8,508 bases of DNA, taken from positions 1-8,508 of the forward strand of contig DHVE01000013.1 in assembly GCA_002412495.1 (NCBI GenBank), given 5' to 3'. Position numbers and translations under genes: made by a program. This stretch comes from Betaproteobacteria bacterium UBA5216. GTDB taxonomy: Bacteria; Pseudomonadota; Gammaproteobacteria; Burkholderiales; SG8-41. Below are positions 1-6,662 of this stretch, piece by piece. Within the stretch, counting starts at the first letter, position 1; the number at the start of each line of letters is the position of its first letter. The notes beneath the pieces were generated by a model. The model did not search any database and was not told the DNA's origin. It saw only the letters and a program-made list of their open reading frames with translations.

Positions 1-120
1 CTGTTTGCGCGCGACGGCACGTTTTTCGGAATCCCCATGCTCTACTGCTACGTGTTCGGCGCATGGGCATTGCTTATCGGATTGATGGCGATGGTGGTTG
101 ACCGCCGCAACCGCGAATAA
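1..120 (+). CDS. Small membrane protein, 3' end only
   Basis: The first 39 codons visible are open in frame 1 and end with TAA at 118-120; the start lies outside the window. The visible part contains FFGIPMLYCYVFGAWALLIG, a hydrophobic segment of about 20 residues, followed by a short basic tail (DRRNRE) that should face the cytoplasm by the positive-inside rule. From memory, similar short membrane proteins with an FGIPLLYLY-like motif occur immediately upstream of symporter-type histidine kinases; this is recalled, not searched. The stop is 6 nt before the kinase start, which has no clear Shine-Dalgarno of its own, so the two are probably co-transcribed and translationally coupled. No biochemical function can be assigned. 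A role in assembly or sensing with the downstream kinase is only a guess from position. Confidence 0.7.
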   Translation: MFARDGTFFGIPMLYCYVFGAWALLIGLMAMVVDRRNRE

Positions 121-126
121 CACGCC

Positions 127-2877
127 ATGCTGACTGGCGGCATCATTGTCGTCGCGTCGTTCGCTTACGTCGGATTGCTGTTCGCGGTCGCGGCCTATGG
201 CGACAAACGCGCGGATGCCGGACGCAGCCTGATCGCCAACCCGTACATCTACGCGCTGTCGCTCGCCGTTTACTGCACGTCATGGACGTTTTACGGCAGC
301 GTCGGACGTGCCGCGACGTCCGGCATTGGCTTTTTGCCCATTTACCTGGGCCCCACGCTGATGGCGGCATTGTGGTGGTTTCTGCTGCTGAAAATGATCC
401 GCATCAGCAAGGCCAATCGCATTACCTCCATCGCGGACTTTGTCGCGTCACGCTACGGCAAAAGCCAATTGCTGGGCGGGCTGGTTACCATCATCGCCGT
501 CGTCGGCATCGTGCCTTACATCGCGCTGCAACTGAAGGCCATTTCCACCAGCTTCTCGATTATTCTGCATTACCCGGGCGTGGCCATGCCGGAAAAACTC
601 GACGCGCAATTATTCATAGGCGACAACACTTTTTATATCGCCATGATGCTGGCGGCGTTCACGATTCTTTTCGGTACGCGCCACCTGGACGCAACCGAAC
701 GGCATGAAGGCCTGGTCGCCGCCATCGCTTTTGAATCCGTGGTCAAGCTGGTTGCCTTTATCGCGGTGGGTCTCTTCGTGACGTACGGCATGTATAACGG
801 CTTCACCGATATTTTTCAGCGCGCCGCTGAAATTCCGCAATTACATGCGCTGCTGGCGCTGGGCGGAGAATCCGGCAGCTACACTTCGTGGGCGTCGCTC
901 ACGATATTGTCGATGTTCGCAATCCTGTTCTTGCCGCGCCAGTTTCAGGTGGCCGTGGTGGAAAACGTCGACGAACGGCATCTGAACAAAGCCATCTGGC
1001 TGTTTCCGCTGTACTTGCTGGCCATCAATATTTTTGTGCTGCCCATCGCGCTGGGCGGACTACTGCGATTTCCATCGGGGGGCGTGGATGCCGATACCTT
1101 TATGCTGACATTACCCATTGCGGAGAAGCAGCCCTGGGTGGCGATGCTCGCGTTTATCGGCGGCATGTCCGCGGCAACCGGGATGGTCATTGTGGAAACC
1201 ATCGCGCTTTCAACGATGGTATGCAACGACCTCGTGATGCCCGTGTTGTTACGCCTGCGCTGGTTGCGGCTCACGGAACGCCCGGATTTGTCGCGTCTGT
1301 TGCTGGGCATCCGGCGCGGCGCGATTGTCGGAATTTTGACCTTGGGTTACGTTTACTTCTACCTGGCCGGGGAAGCATATGCTCTTGTTTCAATTGGATT
1401 AATTTCATTTTCAGCGGTAGCGCAATTCGCGCCGGCCATTATCGGCGGCCTGTTCTGGAAAGGTGGTAACCGACTGGGCGCAATCTGCGGGTTAAGCGCG
1501 GGATTTCTGGTATGGCTCTATACCCTGCTGCTGCCGTCATTCGCCAAATCCGGCTGGCTGCCCATAACCTTTTTGACGCAAGGCTTCGCGGGTATCGATC
1601 TGCTAAAGCCGCAACAATTGTTCGGCTTGCAGGGCCTCGACGAGATTTCTCACTGTTTATTCTGGAGTCTGTTCGCCAATATCGGCCTTTATATTGCGAT
1701 TTCGCTACTGCGCCGCCCTGACGCATCGGAACACGGCCAGGCGGCATTGTTTGTGGATGCCTATCGGCAGTCCCCTGCCGCGGGCTCGCGATTCTGGCGC
1801 GGCAGTGCATCCATCCATGATTTGCTCGCCTTGCTGCAGCGTTTTCTCGGCCCCGCGCGCGCCCACGATACCTTAAGCGAATATGCCCGTTATCGCGGTG
1901 CGAACACCATCGAACAAATCCCCGCCGACGCGGACACCGTGCATCACGCCGAATCACTGCTCGCCGGCGCCATCGGCAGCGCAAGCGCCCGCGTAATGAT
2001 TGCGTCCGTTGTCGCGGAAGAGCCGCTCGGCATCGATGAAGTTATGCACATCATCGACGAGGCCTCCCAAGTGCTGGCCTACAGCCGGCAGCTTGAACGC
2101 CAATCCCGCGAGCTGGAAGCTGCCACCAATGACCTGCGCAATGCCAATGCGCGCCTGCAAGAGCTTGATCGACTGAAGGATGATTTCATTTCCACCGTCA
2201 CACATGAATTGCGCACCCCGCTTACTTCGATACGCGCCTTCACCGAAATTCTGCGCGACCATCCTACGTTGCCGGACGAGCAGCGCGAAAATTTTCTTGG
2301 CATTGTCATCCGCGAATCCGAGCGCCTAACGCGCCTGATCAATCAAGTGCTGGACCTGTCAAAAATAGAATCCGGCAACACGCAGTGGCAATCGATTCAA
2401 TTCGACATGCGCGATGTGATTCAGGAGTCAGCATCGGCCGTGGGGCAACTGTTCCGCGACAGCAACGTAACGCTGGCGGTGGATTTGCCCCGCGATGCGC
2501 CCGAGATCGTCTCCGACCGAGACCGTGTCATGCAGGTTCTACTGAATCTGTTATCCAATGCCGCCAAGTTTTGCACGCCTGGGCAAGGCAACGTAAAGAT
2601 CACGCTGGAATGTGAACCCGACGCGCTTCGCGTCAGTGTTATCGACAACGGCATCGGTATCAGCGTTGAAGATCAAGCCGTCATCTTCGACAAGTTTCGC
2701 CAGGTAGGAGACACGCTCACTGAAAAACCCAAGGGCAGCGGACTGGGACTCGCGATCTCGCGGCAGATCATCGAACGTCTCGGCGGCAAGCTGTGGGTAG
2801 AAAGCCAGTCGGGCACGGGCGCGACGTTTTCCTTTACGCTGGCGCTGCTGAACGCCAGCACCCGGCAGTCCGGCTGA
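127..2877 (+). CDS. Symporter-type sensor histidine kinase (SLC5/SSF-STAC-HisKA-HATPase)
   Basis: This is a 916-residue inner-membrane sensor kinase. Residues about 1-520 are a chain of roughly 13 hydrophobic helices resembling the sodium:solute symporter family, including GGMSAATGMVIVETIALST near 345-363, typical of CbrA-like sensors. Residues about 560-640 resemble a STAC linker (SARVMIASVVAEEPLG), and 652-690 form a likely coiled coil. The kinase core follows: H-box with VTHELRTP and phospho-acceptor His693, N-box with NLLSNAAKF at 807-815, G1 box DNGIGI at 840-845, F-box FDKF at 854-857, and G2 box KGSGLGLA at 869-876. All catalytic boxes look intact. Unlike CbrA or CrbS there is no obvious PAS domain between STAC and the H-box. 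ATG at 127 sits 6 nt after the previous stop without a clear ribosome site, suggesting coupling. A receiver gene follows after 6 nt and is the likely phosphotransfer partner. Known relatives regulate carbon-source or acetate use; the signal here is unknown. Confidence 0.95.
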   Translation: MLTGGIIVVASFAYVGLLFAVAAYGDKRADAGRSLIANPYIYALSLAVYCTSWTFYGSVGRAATSGIGFLPIYLGPTLMAALWWFLLLKMIRISKANRITSIADFVASRYGKSQLLGGLVTIIAVVGIVPYIALQLKAISTSFSIILHYPGVAMPEKLDAQLFIGDNTFYIAMMLAAFTILFGTRHLDATERHEGLVAAIAFESVVKLVAFIAVGLFVTYGMYNGFTDIFQRAAEIPQLHALLALGGESGSYTSWASLTILSMFAILFLPRQFQVAVVENVDERHLNKAIWLFPLYLLAINIFVLPIALGGLLRFPSGGVDADTFMLTLPIAEKQPWVAMLAFIGGMSAATGMVIVETIALSTMVCNDLVMPVLLRLRWLRLTERPDLSRLLLGIRRGAIVGILTLGYVYFYLAGEAYALVSIGLISFSAVAQFAPAIIGGLFWKGGNRLGAICGLSAGFLVWLYTLLLPSFAKSGWLPITFLTQGFAGIDLLKPQQLFGLQGLDEISHCLFWSLFANIGLYIAISLLRRPDASEHGQAALFVDAYRQSPAAGSRFWRGSASIHDLLALLQRFLGPARAHDTLSEYARYRGANTIEQIPADADTVHHAESLLAGAIGSASARVMIASVVAEEPLGIDEVMHIIDEASQVLAYSRQLERQSRELEAATNDLRNANARLQELDRLKDDFISTVTHELRTPLTSIRAFTEILRDHPTLPDEQRENFLGIVIRESERLTRLINQVLDLSKIESGNTQWQSIQFDMRDVIQESASAVGQLFRDSNVTLAVDLPRDAPEIVSDRDRVMQVLLNLLSNAAKFCTPGQGNVKITLECEPDALRVSVIDNGIGISVEDQAVIFDKFRQVGDTLTEKPKGSGLGLAISRQIIERLGGKLWVESQSGTGATFSFTLALLNASTRQSG

Positions 2878-2883
2878 TCCAGC

Positions 2884-3264
2884 GTGGCACAACGAATTCT
2901 GGTCGTGGAAGACGACCCCCATATTTTACTGTCACTGGAATTTCTGCTGCGCCATGCGGGATACGATGTCACGATCTCCGACCATGGCGAAAAGGCACAT
3001 GCTGCATTGGCCCACCTGTCCTTCGACCTGGTAGTACTGGACGTGATGTTGCCAGGTATCGACGGGCTGGAACTGTGCCGGCGCCTGCGCGCAGCGCCCG
3101 GCACGAGAGCCACCAAAATTCTGATGCTGAGCGCGCGCGGACGCGATGGTGAAATCGAGGCGGGGCTCACGCTCGGCGCGGATGCCTATATGACCAAACC
3201 GTTTGGAACGCGGGAGTTTCTGGAAACGGTGACGCGGCTGTTGCGACCGTCGGCGGAATCCTGA
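2884..3264 (+). CDS. Stand-alone response regulator receiver protein
   Basis: This 126-residue protein is a single CheY-like receiver domain with no DNA-binding or enzymatic output domain. It contains the acidic pocket Glu9-Asp10-Asp11, phospho-acceptor Asp53 in VVLDVMLPGIDG, the switch Ser83, Tyr102, and Lys105 in the TKPF motif, so it should be phosphorylatable. The start is GTG at 2884 (MAQRILVVEDD), 6 nt after the kinase stop; there is no good Shine-Dalgarno, so coupling to the kinase is likely. Domain length matches a complete receiver, and the TGA at 3262-3264 falls where such a domain normally ends, so truncation is unlikely. It is most likely the direct target of the upstream kinase and could act as a phosphorelay shuttle, a phosphate sink, or by protein-protein contact. 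The output is not evident from the sequence. The next gene is convergent and begins its 3' end 49 nt further on. Confidence 0.92.
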   Translation: MAQRILVVEDDPHILLSLEFLLRHAGYDVTISDHGEKAHAALAHLSFDLVVLDVMLPGIDGLELCRRLRAAPGTRATKILMLSARGRDGEIEAGLTLGADAYMTKPFGTREFLETVTRLLRPSAES

Positions 3265-3313
3265 TAGCCTTAGGGAATCGCGCCAGGCACGAACAGGATT
3301 TACGGTAACGCCG

Positions 3314-3985
3314 CTAACGCGACACGTAATCCACCGTATAACCGCGCCCGTAATGCGTACGCACTTCCACGCCCGACCCCGCGAGTTTCTTGCGCACGCG
3401 ATGAATGTAGACTTCGATGGCGTTGTGACTGACTTCCTTGTCGTAGCTGTACAGTTGCTCGACCAATTGTTCCTTGCTTACCACGCGGCCGAAGCGCCGC
3501 AGCAGTACCTCCAGCACGCCAGCCTCGTGCATCGACAGCGGCAGCGGCTGCCCGGACACGCTGGCCACCCGGTCGACGGTATCGAAAGTCAGTTCACCGT
3601 AGTGCAGGGTTGGGGCGGCCACCCCGGCGCCCCGGCGCAGCAGCGCGCGAACCCTGGCCTGAAGCTCGCTCAAACTGAATGGCTTGACCAGATAATCATC
3701 CGCGCCGAGATCGAGACCGGTGACTTTATCCTCGGGCTGCTCACGTCCCGACAGAATCAACACTGGTAATGTGGCGTTATGCTTGCGCAGTTGTTTAAGC
3801 ACGGCGAAGCCATCGAGCTTGGGCAACCCCAGATCCAGGATCAACAAACCGAAGACATCGTTCTTCAGCGCCTGATCGGCTGCAACGCCGTTGGCGGCCA
3901 AATCGACCGCGTAGCCCGCCTGCGTCAATGTAAAGCGCAAGGCTTCTGACAAGGCCGCGTCATCCTCGGCGATCAGGATTCTCAC
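3314..3985 (-). CDS. OmpR/PhoB-family response regulator (QseB/TctD-like), orphan
   Basis: This is a 223-residue transcription factor. Residues 1-115 are a receiver domain with acidic pocket Glu7-Asp8-Asp9, phospho-acceptor Asp51 (LLILDLGLPKLDG), switch Ser79, Tyr98 and Lys101 (VKPF). Residues about 125-222 are an OmpR/PhoB winged-helix domain, with the recognition-helix region SHNAIEVYIHRVRKKL and the terminal wing hairpin HYGRGYTVDY. The sequence style is that of the QseB/PmrA/TctD subgroup. Translation starts at GTG (3983-3985); only a weak purine stretch precedes it. Such regulators are normally followed by their kinase in the same operon, but here the downstream side is a convergent receiver gene, so no partner kinase is adjacent. 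The gene is divergent from the DUF4212-symporter operon and shares a 273-bp control region with it, which makes that operon a plausible target. Phosphorylation by the symporter-type kinase nearby is possible but inferred. Confidence 0.95.
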   Translation of the reverse strand: MRILIAEDDAALSEALRFTLTQAGYAVDLAANGVAADQALKNDVFGLLILDLGLPKLDGFAVLKQLRKHNATLPVLILSGREQPEDKVTGLDLGADDYLVKPFSLSELQARVRALLRRGAGVAAPTLHYGELTFDTVDRVASVSGQPLPLSMHEAGVLEVLLRRFGRVVSKEQLVEQLYSYDKEVSHNAIEVYIHRVRKKLAGSGVEVRTHYGRGYTVDYVSR

Positions 3986-4182
3986 GGCACCGCCCGCGAA
4001 CCAAGGCGCCAGTTTTGCGGTAATAAGGCCATACGCAAGTCGTCAGATATTTCGTAAGTATTTGTTTTTATGTGTTTTTATAGGCACCAAGAACTGACCA
4101 TTCCAGATAATTACCCGCAGTTCAGGATTCTGTAAGCACTTGAGACTAGCATTATCGTGCGGTAAACCAGCGTTCAGAACCC

Positions 4183-4196
4183 TAATAATATTATTA
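4183..4196. promoter_or_regulatory. Perfect 14-bp palindrome TAATAATATTATTA
   Basis: The sequence TAATAATATTATTA is an exact inverted repeat centred between 4189 and 4190, located 62 nt upstream of the GTG start of the small symporter subunit. It also contains TATTAT and TAATAT, which resemble -10 hexamers, so it could be a -10 region, an operator overlapping the promoter, or both. There is no good -35 hexamer at the standard distance, which would fit an activator-dependent promoter. AT-rich palindromes arise by chance more readily than mixed-composition ones, so the operator call is tentative. Confidence 0.35.
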
Positions 4197-4245
4197 CGCG
4201 AAGGGACTTTGAGCGGTGAATTTTTCGAGTCATACAACCGAAAAC

Positions 4246-4255
4246 AAAGGAGAGG
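4246..4255 (+). promoter_or_regulatory. Strong ribosome binding site that fixes a GTG start
   Basis: AAAGGAGAGG contains a full AAGGAG core at 4247-4252, 6 nt before GTG at 4259. This supports the GTG as the true start of the small symporter subunit. The large subunit has a similarly strong AAGGAG at 4509-4514, 7 nt before its ATG at 4522. The genes of the kinase operon, in contrast, have weak sites. Confidence 0.8.
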
Positions 4256-4258
4256 CCC

Positions 4259-4525
4259 GTGCAAGTTAGCGCAAAACACCAGGAATACTGGCGAAAAAAT
4301 CTGGTAATTACAGCCATACTGCTCGCGGTTTGGTTTGTCGTCACGTTTATTGAGGGATGGTATGCGCGTGAATTAAACAGCATCACTTTCCTCGGCTTTC
4401 CGCTGGGATTTTACATGTCTGCCCAAGGATCGCTCGCCATTTACGTCGCCATCATTGGCGTGTACGCCCTTCACATGAAAAAACTCGACAAAGAGTACGG
4501 CGTGGATGAAGGAGATATCGAATGA
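4259..4525 (+). CDS. DUF4212 protein, sodium:solute symporter small subunit
   Basis: This 88-residue membrane protein matches the DUF4212 family, annotated as the putative small subunit of solute:sodium symporters. It has a basic N-terminus containing EYWRKNL, a first hydrophobic helix at about 15-32 (ITAILLAVWFVVTF), a re-entrant or loop segment with FLGFPLGFYMSAQGS, a second helix at about 57-70 (AIYVAIIGVYALHM), and an acidic tail ending KEYGVDEGDIE. The family is almost always encoded directly before a VC_2705-type large subunit, as here. GTG at 4259 is chosen because of the strong ribosome site. The stop overlaps the next start as ATGA, giving tight coupling and probably matched synthesis of the two subunits. 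It resembles the YjcH (DUF485) partner of the acetate permease ActP in genetic arrangement, though it is a distinct family. Its exact role is not known to me. Confidence 0.92.
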   Translation: MQVSAKHQEYWRKNLVITAILLAVWFVVTFIEGWYARELNSITFLGFPLGFYMSAQGSLAIYVAIIGVYALHMKKLDKEYGVDEGDIE

Positions 4526-6597
4526 GCCAAGCCACAACGCATAGCGCGTTTAACGCGCAACTGAAAAAATACTATTCCTTTTACACGGGCGGTTTTATCG
4601 CGTTCCTGATATTCCTCGCCATAGCGGAACAGATGGGCATGTCCCGGGCGGTAATCGGCTACATCTTTCTCGCTGCCACGATCGGGCTATATGCGGGTAT
4701 CGGCATCATGAGCCGCACCGCGGAAGTCTCGGAATACTACGTGGCGGGTCGCCGCGTACCCGCGTTCTTCAACGGCATGGCAACCGGCGCTGACTGGATG
4801 AGCGCCGCATCGTTCATCGGCATGGCAGGTACGCTGTATCTGTCAGGCTTCGACGGCCTGGCATTTGTGATGGGCTGGACCGGCGGCTACTGTCTGGTGG
4901 CATTCCTGCTGGCGCCGTACCTGCGAAAATTCGGTCAGTTCACCATTCCCGATTTTCTCGGCGAACGCTACGGCGGCAACATCATCCGCTCGATCGGCAT
5001 ATTGGCCGCCATTACCTGCTCATTTGTGTACGTCGTCGCGCAGATCTACGGCGTGGGACTGATCACCAGCCGATTCACGGGCCTTGAATTCGGTGTAGGC
5101 GTGTATGTCGGCTTGGCCGGCATTCTGGTGTGTTCCATGCTGGGCGGCATGAAGGCCGTGACCTGGACGCAAGTGGCGCAATACATCATTCTGATTATTG
5201 CCTACCTGACACCGGTGGTATGGCTGGGCATCAAGCACACCGGTATCCCCGTGCCTCAGATTGCCTATGGTCCAGTGTTGCAGAAGGTAGGTGATCTTGA
5301 GAAAAAGATTACCGCGGATCCCAAAGAGATCGAGGTCCGCAACATTTTCAAGGATCGCGCCGCTGCCGCCAATGCCGGCTTGAAAGACCCCGCCAAGTCG
5401 TTTGCGGAAGGCAAGGCCAAGCTCGAAAAAGCAGTGGCCGATGCCAAAGCCGCAGAGCCGATGGATGCCACCAAAATCGCGGACGCCGAAAAGGCGTTGG
5501 CGGGCTACTTCAAGGACGAGGCTGCCGCCAAGGCGCAGTGGAACAAGGATAAAGGCTTGGCCGCGCGCGCCGCGCCGCCACGCCCGCATGCGGAACCGTA
5601 TCCCGGTAAGGATGAAGACGCTCGCTTCACAGCAAAGATCAACTTTCTCGGCATTGTGTTTTGCATGATGTTCGGCACGGCCGCCCTGCCCCACATCCTC
5701 ATGCGCTACTACACCACGCCCAGCGTGCAACAGGCGCGGGTGTCGGTATTCTGGTCGTTGTTCTTCATATTCCTGCTTTATTTCACCGCGCCCTGCCTTG
5801 CGGTGCTGGCGAAGTTTGACGTCTACAGTAACTTGGTTGGCAGCAGTTTCGCATCGCTACCCGCTTGGGCGGCGGCTTGGGCCAAGGTGGATCCATCGCT
5901 GCTTAATATTACCGACATCAACAAAGATGGCATTGTGCAGCTCGCTGAAATTGTCATCGGCGGTGACTTGATCGTGCTGGCGACGCCGGAAATCGCGGGC
6001 CTGCCTTACGTGGTCTCCGGTCTGGTGGCCGCAGGCGGATTGGCAGCGGCGCTTTCCACGGCCGACGGTTTGCTGCTGACTATCGCCAACGCGCTGTCGC
6101 ATGATCTGTACTACAAGATGATTGACCCGCAAGCCACCACCAAAACCCGCGTGACGATCTCCAAAGTACTGCTGATCTTTGTCGCAGGGGTCGCGGCCTT
6201 CGTGACCTCGCTCAAACCGGGCGACATTCTGTTTCTCGTGGGCGCGGCATTCTCGCTGGCGGCGTCGGCGTTCTTCCCGCCACTTGTCTTGGGCGTATTC
6301 TGGAAACGCGCCAACAAGTGGGGCGCCATTGTCGGCATGCTGGCCGGATTGGGCGTGTGCCTGTATTACATGCTGCGCACCTACCCATTCTTTACCAACA
6401 TGGGGGTGCCGAAGATGGATCTGTGGTTTGGCCTTAACCCGATCTCTGCCGGGGTATTCGGCTTGCCGGTGGGCCTGCTGACCATATATATCGTCAGCCT
6501 GCTGACCGCGCCGCCCGATGAAAAGGTACAGGCACTGGTCGAGCATGTGCGCTACCCGAATTTGGTCGGCGACACGCACGTGTCTCAGGCAAGTTAG
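4522..6597 (+). CDS. Sodium:solute symporter large subunit, VC_2705/ActP-like, with EF-hand loop
   Basis: This 691-residue inner-membrane transporter belongs to the sodium:solute symporter (SLC5) family, VC_2705-type subgroup. Visible family features are EYYVAGRRVPAFFNGMATGADW at 72-92 (given as separate motifs YYVAGR and GADWMSAASF), GGMKAVTWTQ before the fifth core helix, and AAALSTADGLLLTIANALSHDLY near 508-530, whose Ser512-Thr513 align with the sodium-site Ser340-Thr341 of PutP. It co-transports sodium and a small substrate, probably a short organic acid such as acetate, by analogy with ActP; substrate is inferred. Two additions stand out: residues about 254-372 form a charged Ala/Lys/Glu-rich insert, and residues 465-476 (DINKDGIVQLAE) are a canonical EF-hand loop. 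By LeuT-fold topology both should be periplasmic. The 691-residue length exceeds ActP (about 550) largely because of the insert. ATG overlaps the previous stop, and a terminator follows 17 nt after the stop. Confidence 0.94.
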   Translation: MSQATTHSAFNAQLKKYYSFYTGGFIAFLIFLAIAEQMGMSRAVIGYIFLAATIGLYAGIGIMSRTAEVSEYYVAGRRVPAFFNGMATGADWMSAASFIGMAGTLYLSGFDGLAFVMGWTGGYCLVAFLLAPYLRKFGQFTIPDFLGERYGGNIIRSIGILAAITCSFVYVVAQIYGVGLITSRFTGLEFGVGVYVGLAGILVCSMLGGMKAVTWTQVAQYIILIIAYLTPVVWLGIKHTGIPVPQIAYGPVLQKVGDLEKKITADPKEIEVRNIFKDRAAAANAGLKDPAKSFAEGKAKLEKAVADAKAAEPMDATKIADAEKALAGYFKDEAAAKAQWNKDKGLAARAAPPRPHAEPYPGKDEDARFTAKINFLGIVFCMMFGTAALPHILMRYYTTPSVQQARVSVFWSLFFIFLLYFTAPCLAVLAKFDVYSNLVGSSFASLPAWAAAWAKVDPSLLNITDINKDGIVQLAEIVIGGDLIVLATPEIAGLPYVVSGLVAAGGLAAALSTADGLLLTIANALSHDLYYKMIDPQATTKTRVTISKVLLIFVAGVAAFVTSLKPGDILFLVGAAFSLAASAFFPPLVLGVFWKRANKWGAIVGMLAGLGVCLYYMLRTYPFFTNMGVPKMDLWFGLNPISAGVFGLPVGLLTIYIVSLLTAPPDEKVQALVEHVRYPNLVGDTHVSQAS
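5281..5637 (+). other. Charged Ala/Lys-rich insert domain within the symporter
   Basis: These codons encode symporter residues 254-372. The segment lies between the hydrophobic helix ending VVWLGIKHTG and the next helix NFLGIVFCMMFG. It is rich in Ala, Lys, Glu and Asp, lacks hydrophobic helices, and contains heptad-like stretches such as EGKAKLEKAVADAKAAEP, suggesting helical or coiled-coil structure, followed by a Pro/Arg-rich turn (APPRPHAEPYPG). In the LeuT fold this position corresponds to the external loop between core helices 5 and 6. I believe related long-form symporters carry a comparable insert, but could not check this. Confidence 0.75.
5914..5949 (+). other. EF-hand calcium-binding loop coding segment
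   Basis: Symporter residues 465-476 read DINKDGIVQLAE. Position 1 Asp, 3 Asn, 5 Asp, 6 Gly, 8 hydrophobic (Val) and 12 Glu all fit the canonical EF-hand loop. The following residues IVIGGD and the preceding SLLNIT could flank it, though they are short for full EF helices. The loop lies between hydrophobic segments in what should be the external gating loop EL4. Calcium binding is inferred from the motif only. Confidence 0.7.
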
Positions 6598-6614
6598 ACG
6601 GGTACCTCGTCTCC

Positions 6615-6646
6615 AACAAAGCCCGCCTCGGCGGGCTTTGTTATTT
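6615..6646 (+). terminator. Intrinsic terminator after the symporter operon
   Basis: AACAAAGCCCGCC (6615-6627) and GGCGGGCTTTGTT (6630-6642) are exact reverse complements. The likely structure is a 12-bp GC-rich stem closed by a CTCG tetraloop, followed by a T-rich tail (TTATTT). It begins 17 nt after the symporter stop. The complementary AACAAA on the left arm gives a weaker U-run on the other strand, so some activity in both directions is possible. Confidence 0.93.
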
Positions 6647-6650
6647 GAAC

Positions 6651-6656
6651 TACAAT
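6651..6656 (+). promoter_or_regulatory. Candidate -10 box TACAAT of the TPR gene
   Basis: TACAAT differs from TATAAT at one position and lies just after the terminator, where a new promoter would be expected. No good -35 hexamer is seen 16-18 nt upstream, because that region is the terminator stem. The TPR gene ATG at 6663 is only 6 nt beyond this box, so transcription from it would give a leaderless or nearly leaderless mRNA. Confidence 0.35.
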
Positions 6657-6662
6657 TACCCC

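Larger units (their letters stand above)
3986..4258. promoter_or_regulatory. Divergent control region between regulator and symporter operon
   Basis: These 273 bases separate two divergent genes and must carry promoters for both unless expression reads through. The region is clearly more AT-rich than the genes. It includes T-rich runs near 4062-4082, a perfect 14-bp palindrome at 4183-4196, and several GTTC/GAAC half-site words (GAAC at 4091-4094, GTTC at 4120-4123, and GTTC-A-GAAC at 4172-4180). For the minus-strand gene, TATAAA (complement of 4077-4082) is a possible -10 box, but no good -35 element stands at the correct distance. I saw no convincing sigma-54 element and no coding sequence. 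Promoter positions are therefore only candidates. Confidence 0.6.

Noticed and set aside
888..1469. Plus-strand frame of 193 codons inside the kinase gene
   Set aside because: It is an out-of-frame overlap of the membrane domain; the main frame has clear helices and family motifs.
1439..1984. Minus-strand open frame (181 codons) opposite the sensor kinase
   Set aside because: Its translation is extremely Arg-rich with no domain, and the plus strand carries the clear kinase gene.
3265..3313. Terminator between the convergent receiver and OmpR-type genes
   Set aside because: The 49-nt gap has no stable hairpin followed by a T-run on either strand; repeated TAACGCC/TAACGCG words are direct, not inverted.
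4080..4100. Possible sigma-54 promoter (GGCAC near 4083)
   Set aside because: The GGCAC is not followed by the required TTGC-type element at the correct spacing.
5020..5730. Minus-strand open frame (236 codons) opposite the symporter
   Set aside because: It is fully antisense to conserved symporter codons and shows no recognisable motif or ribosome site.
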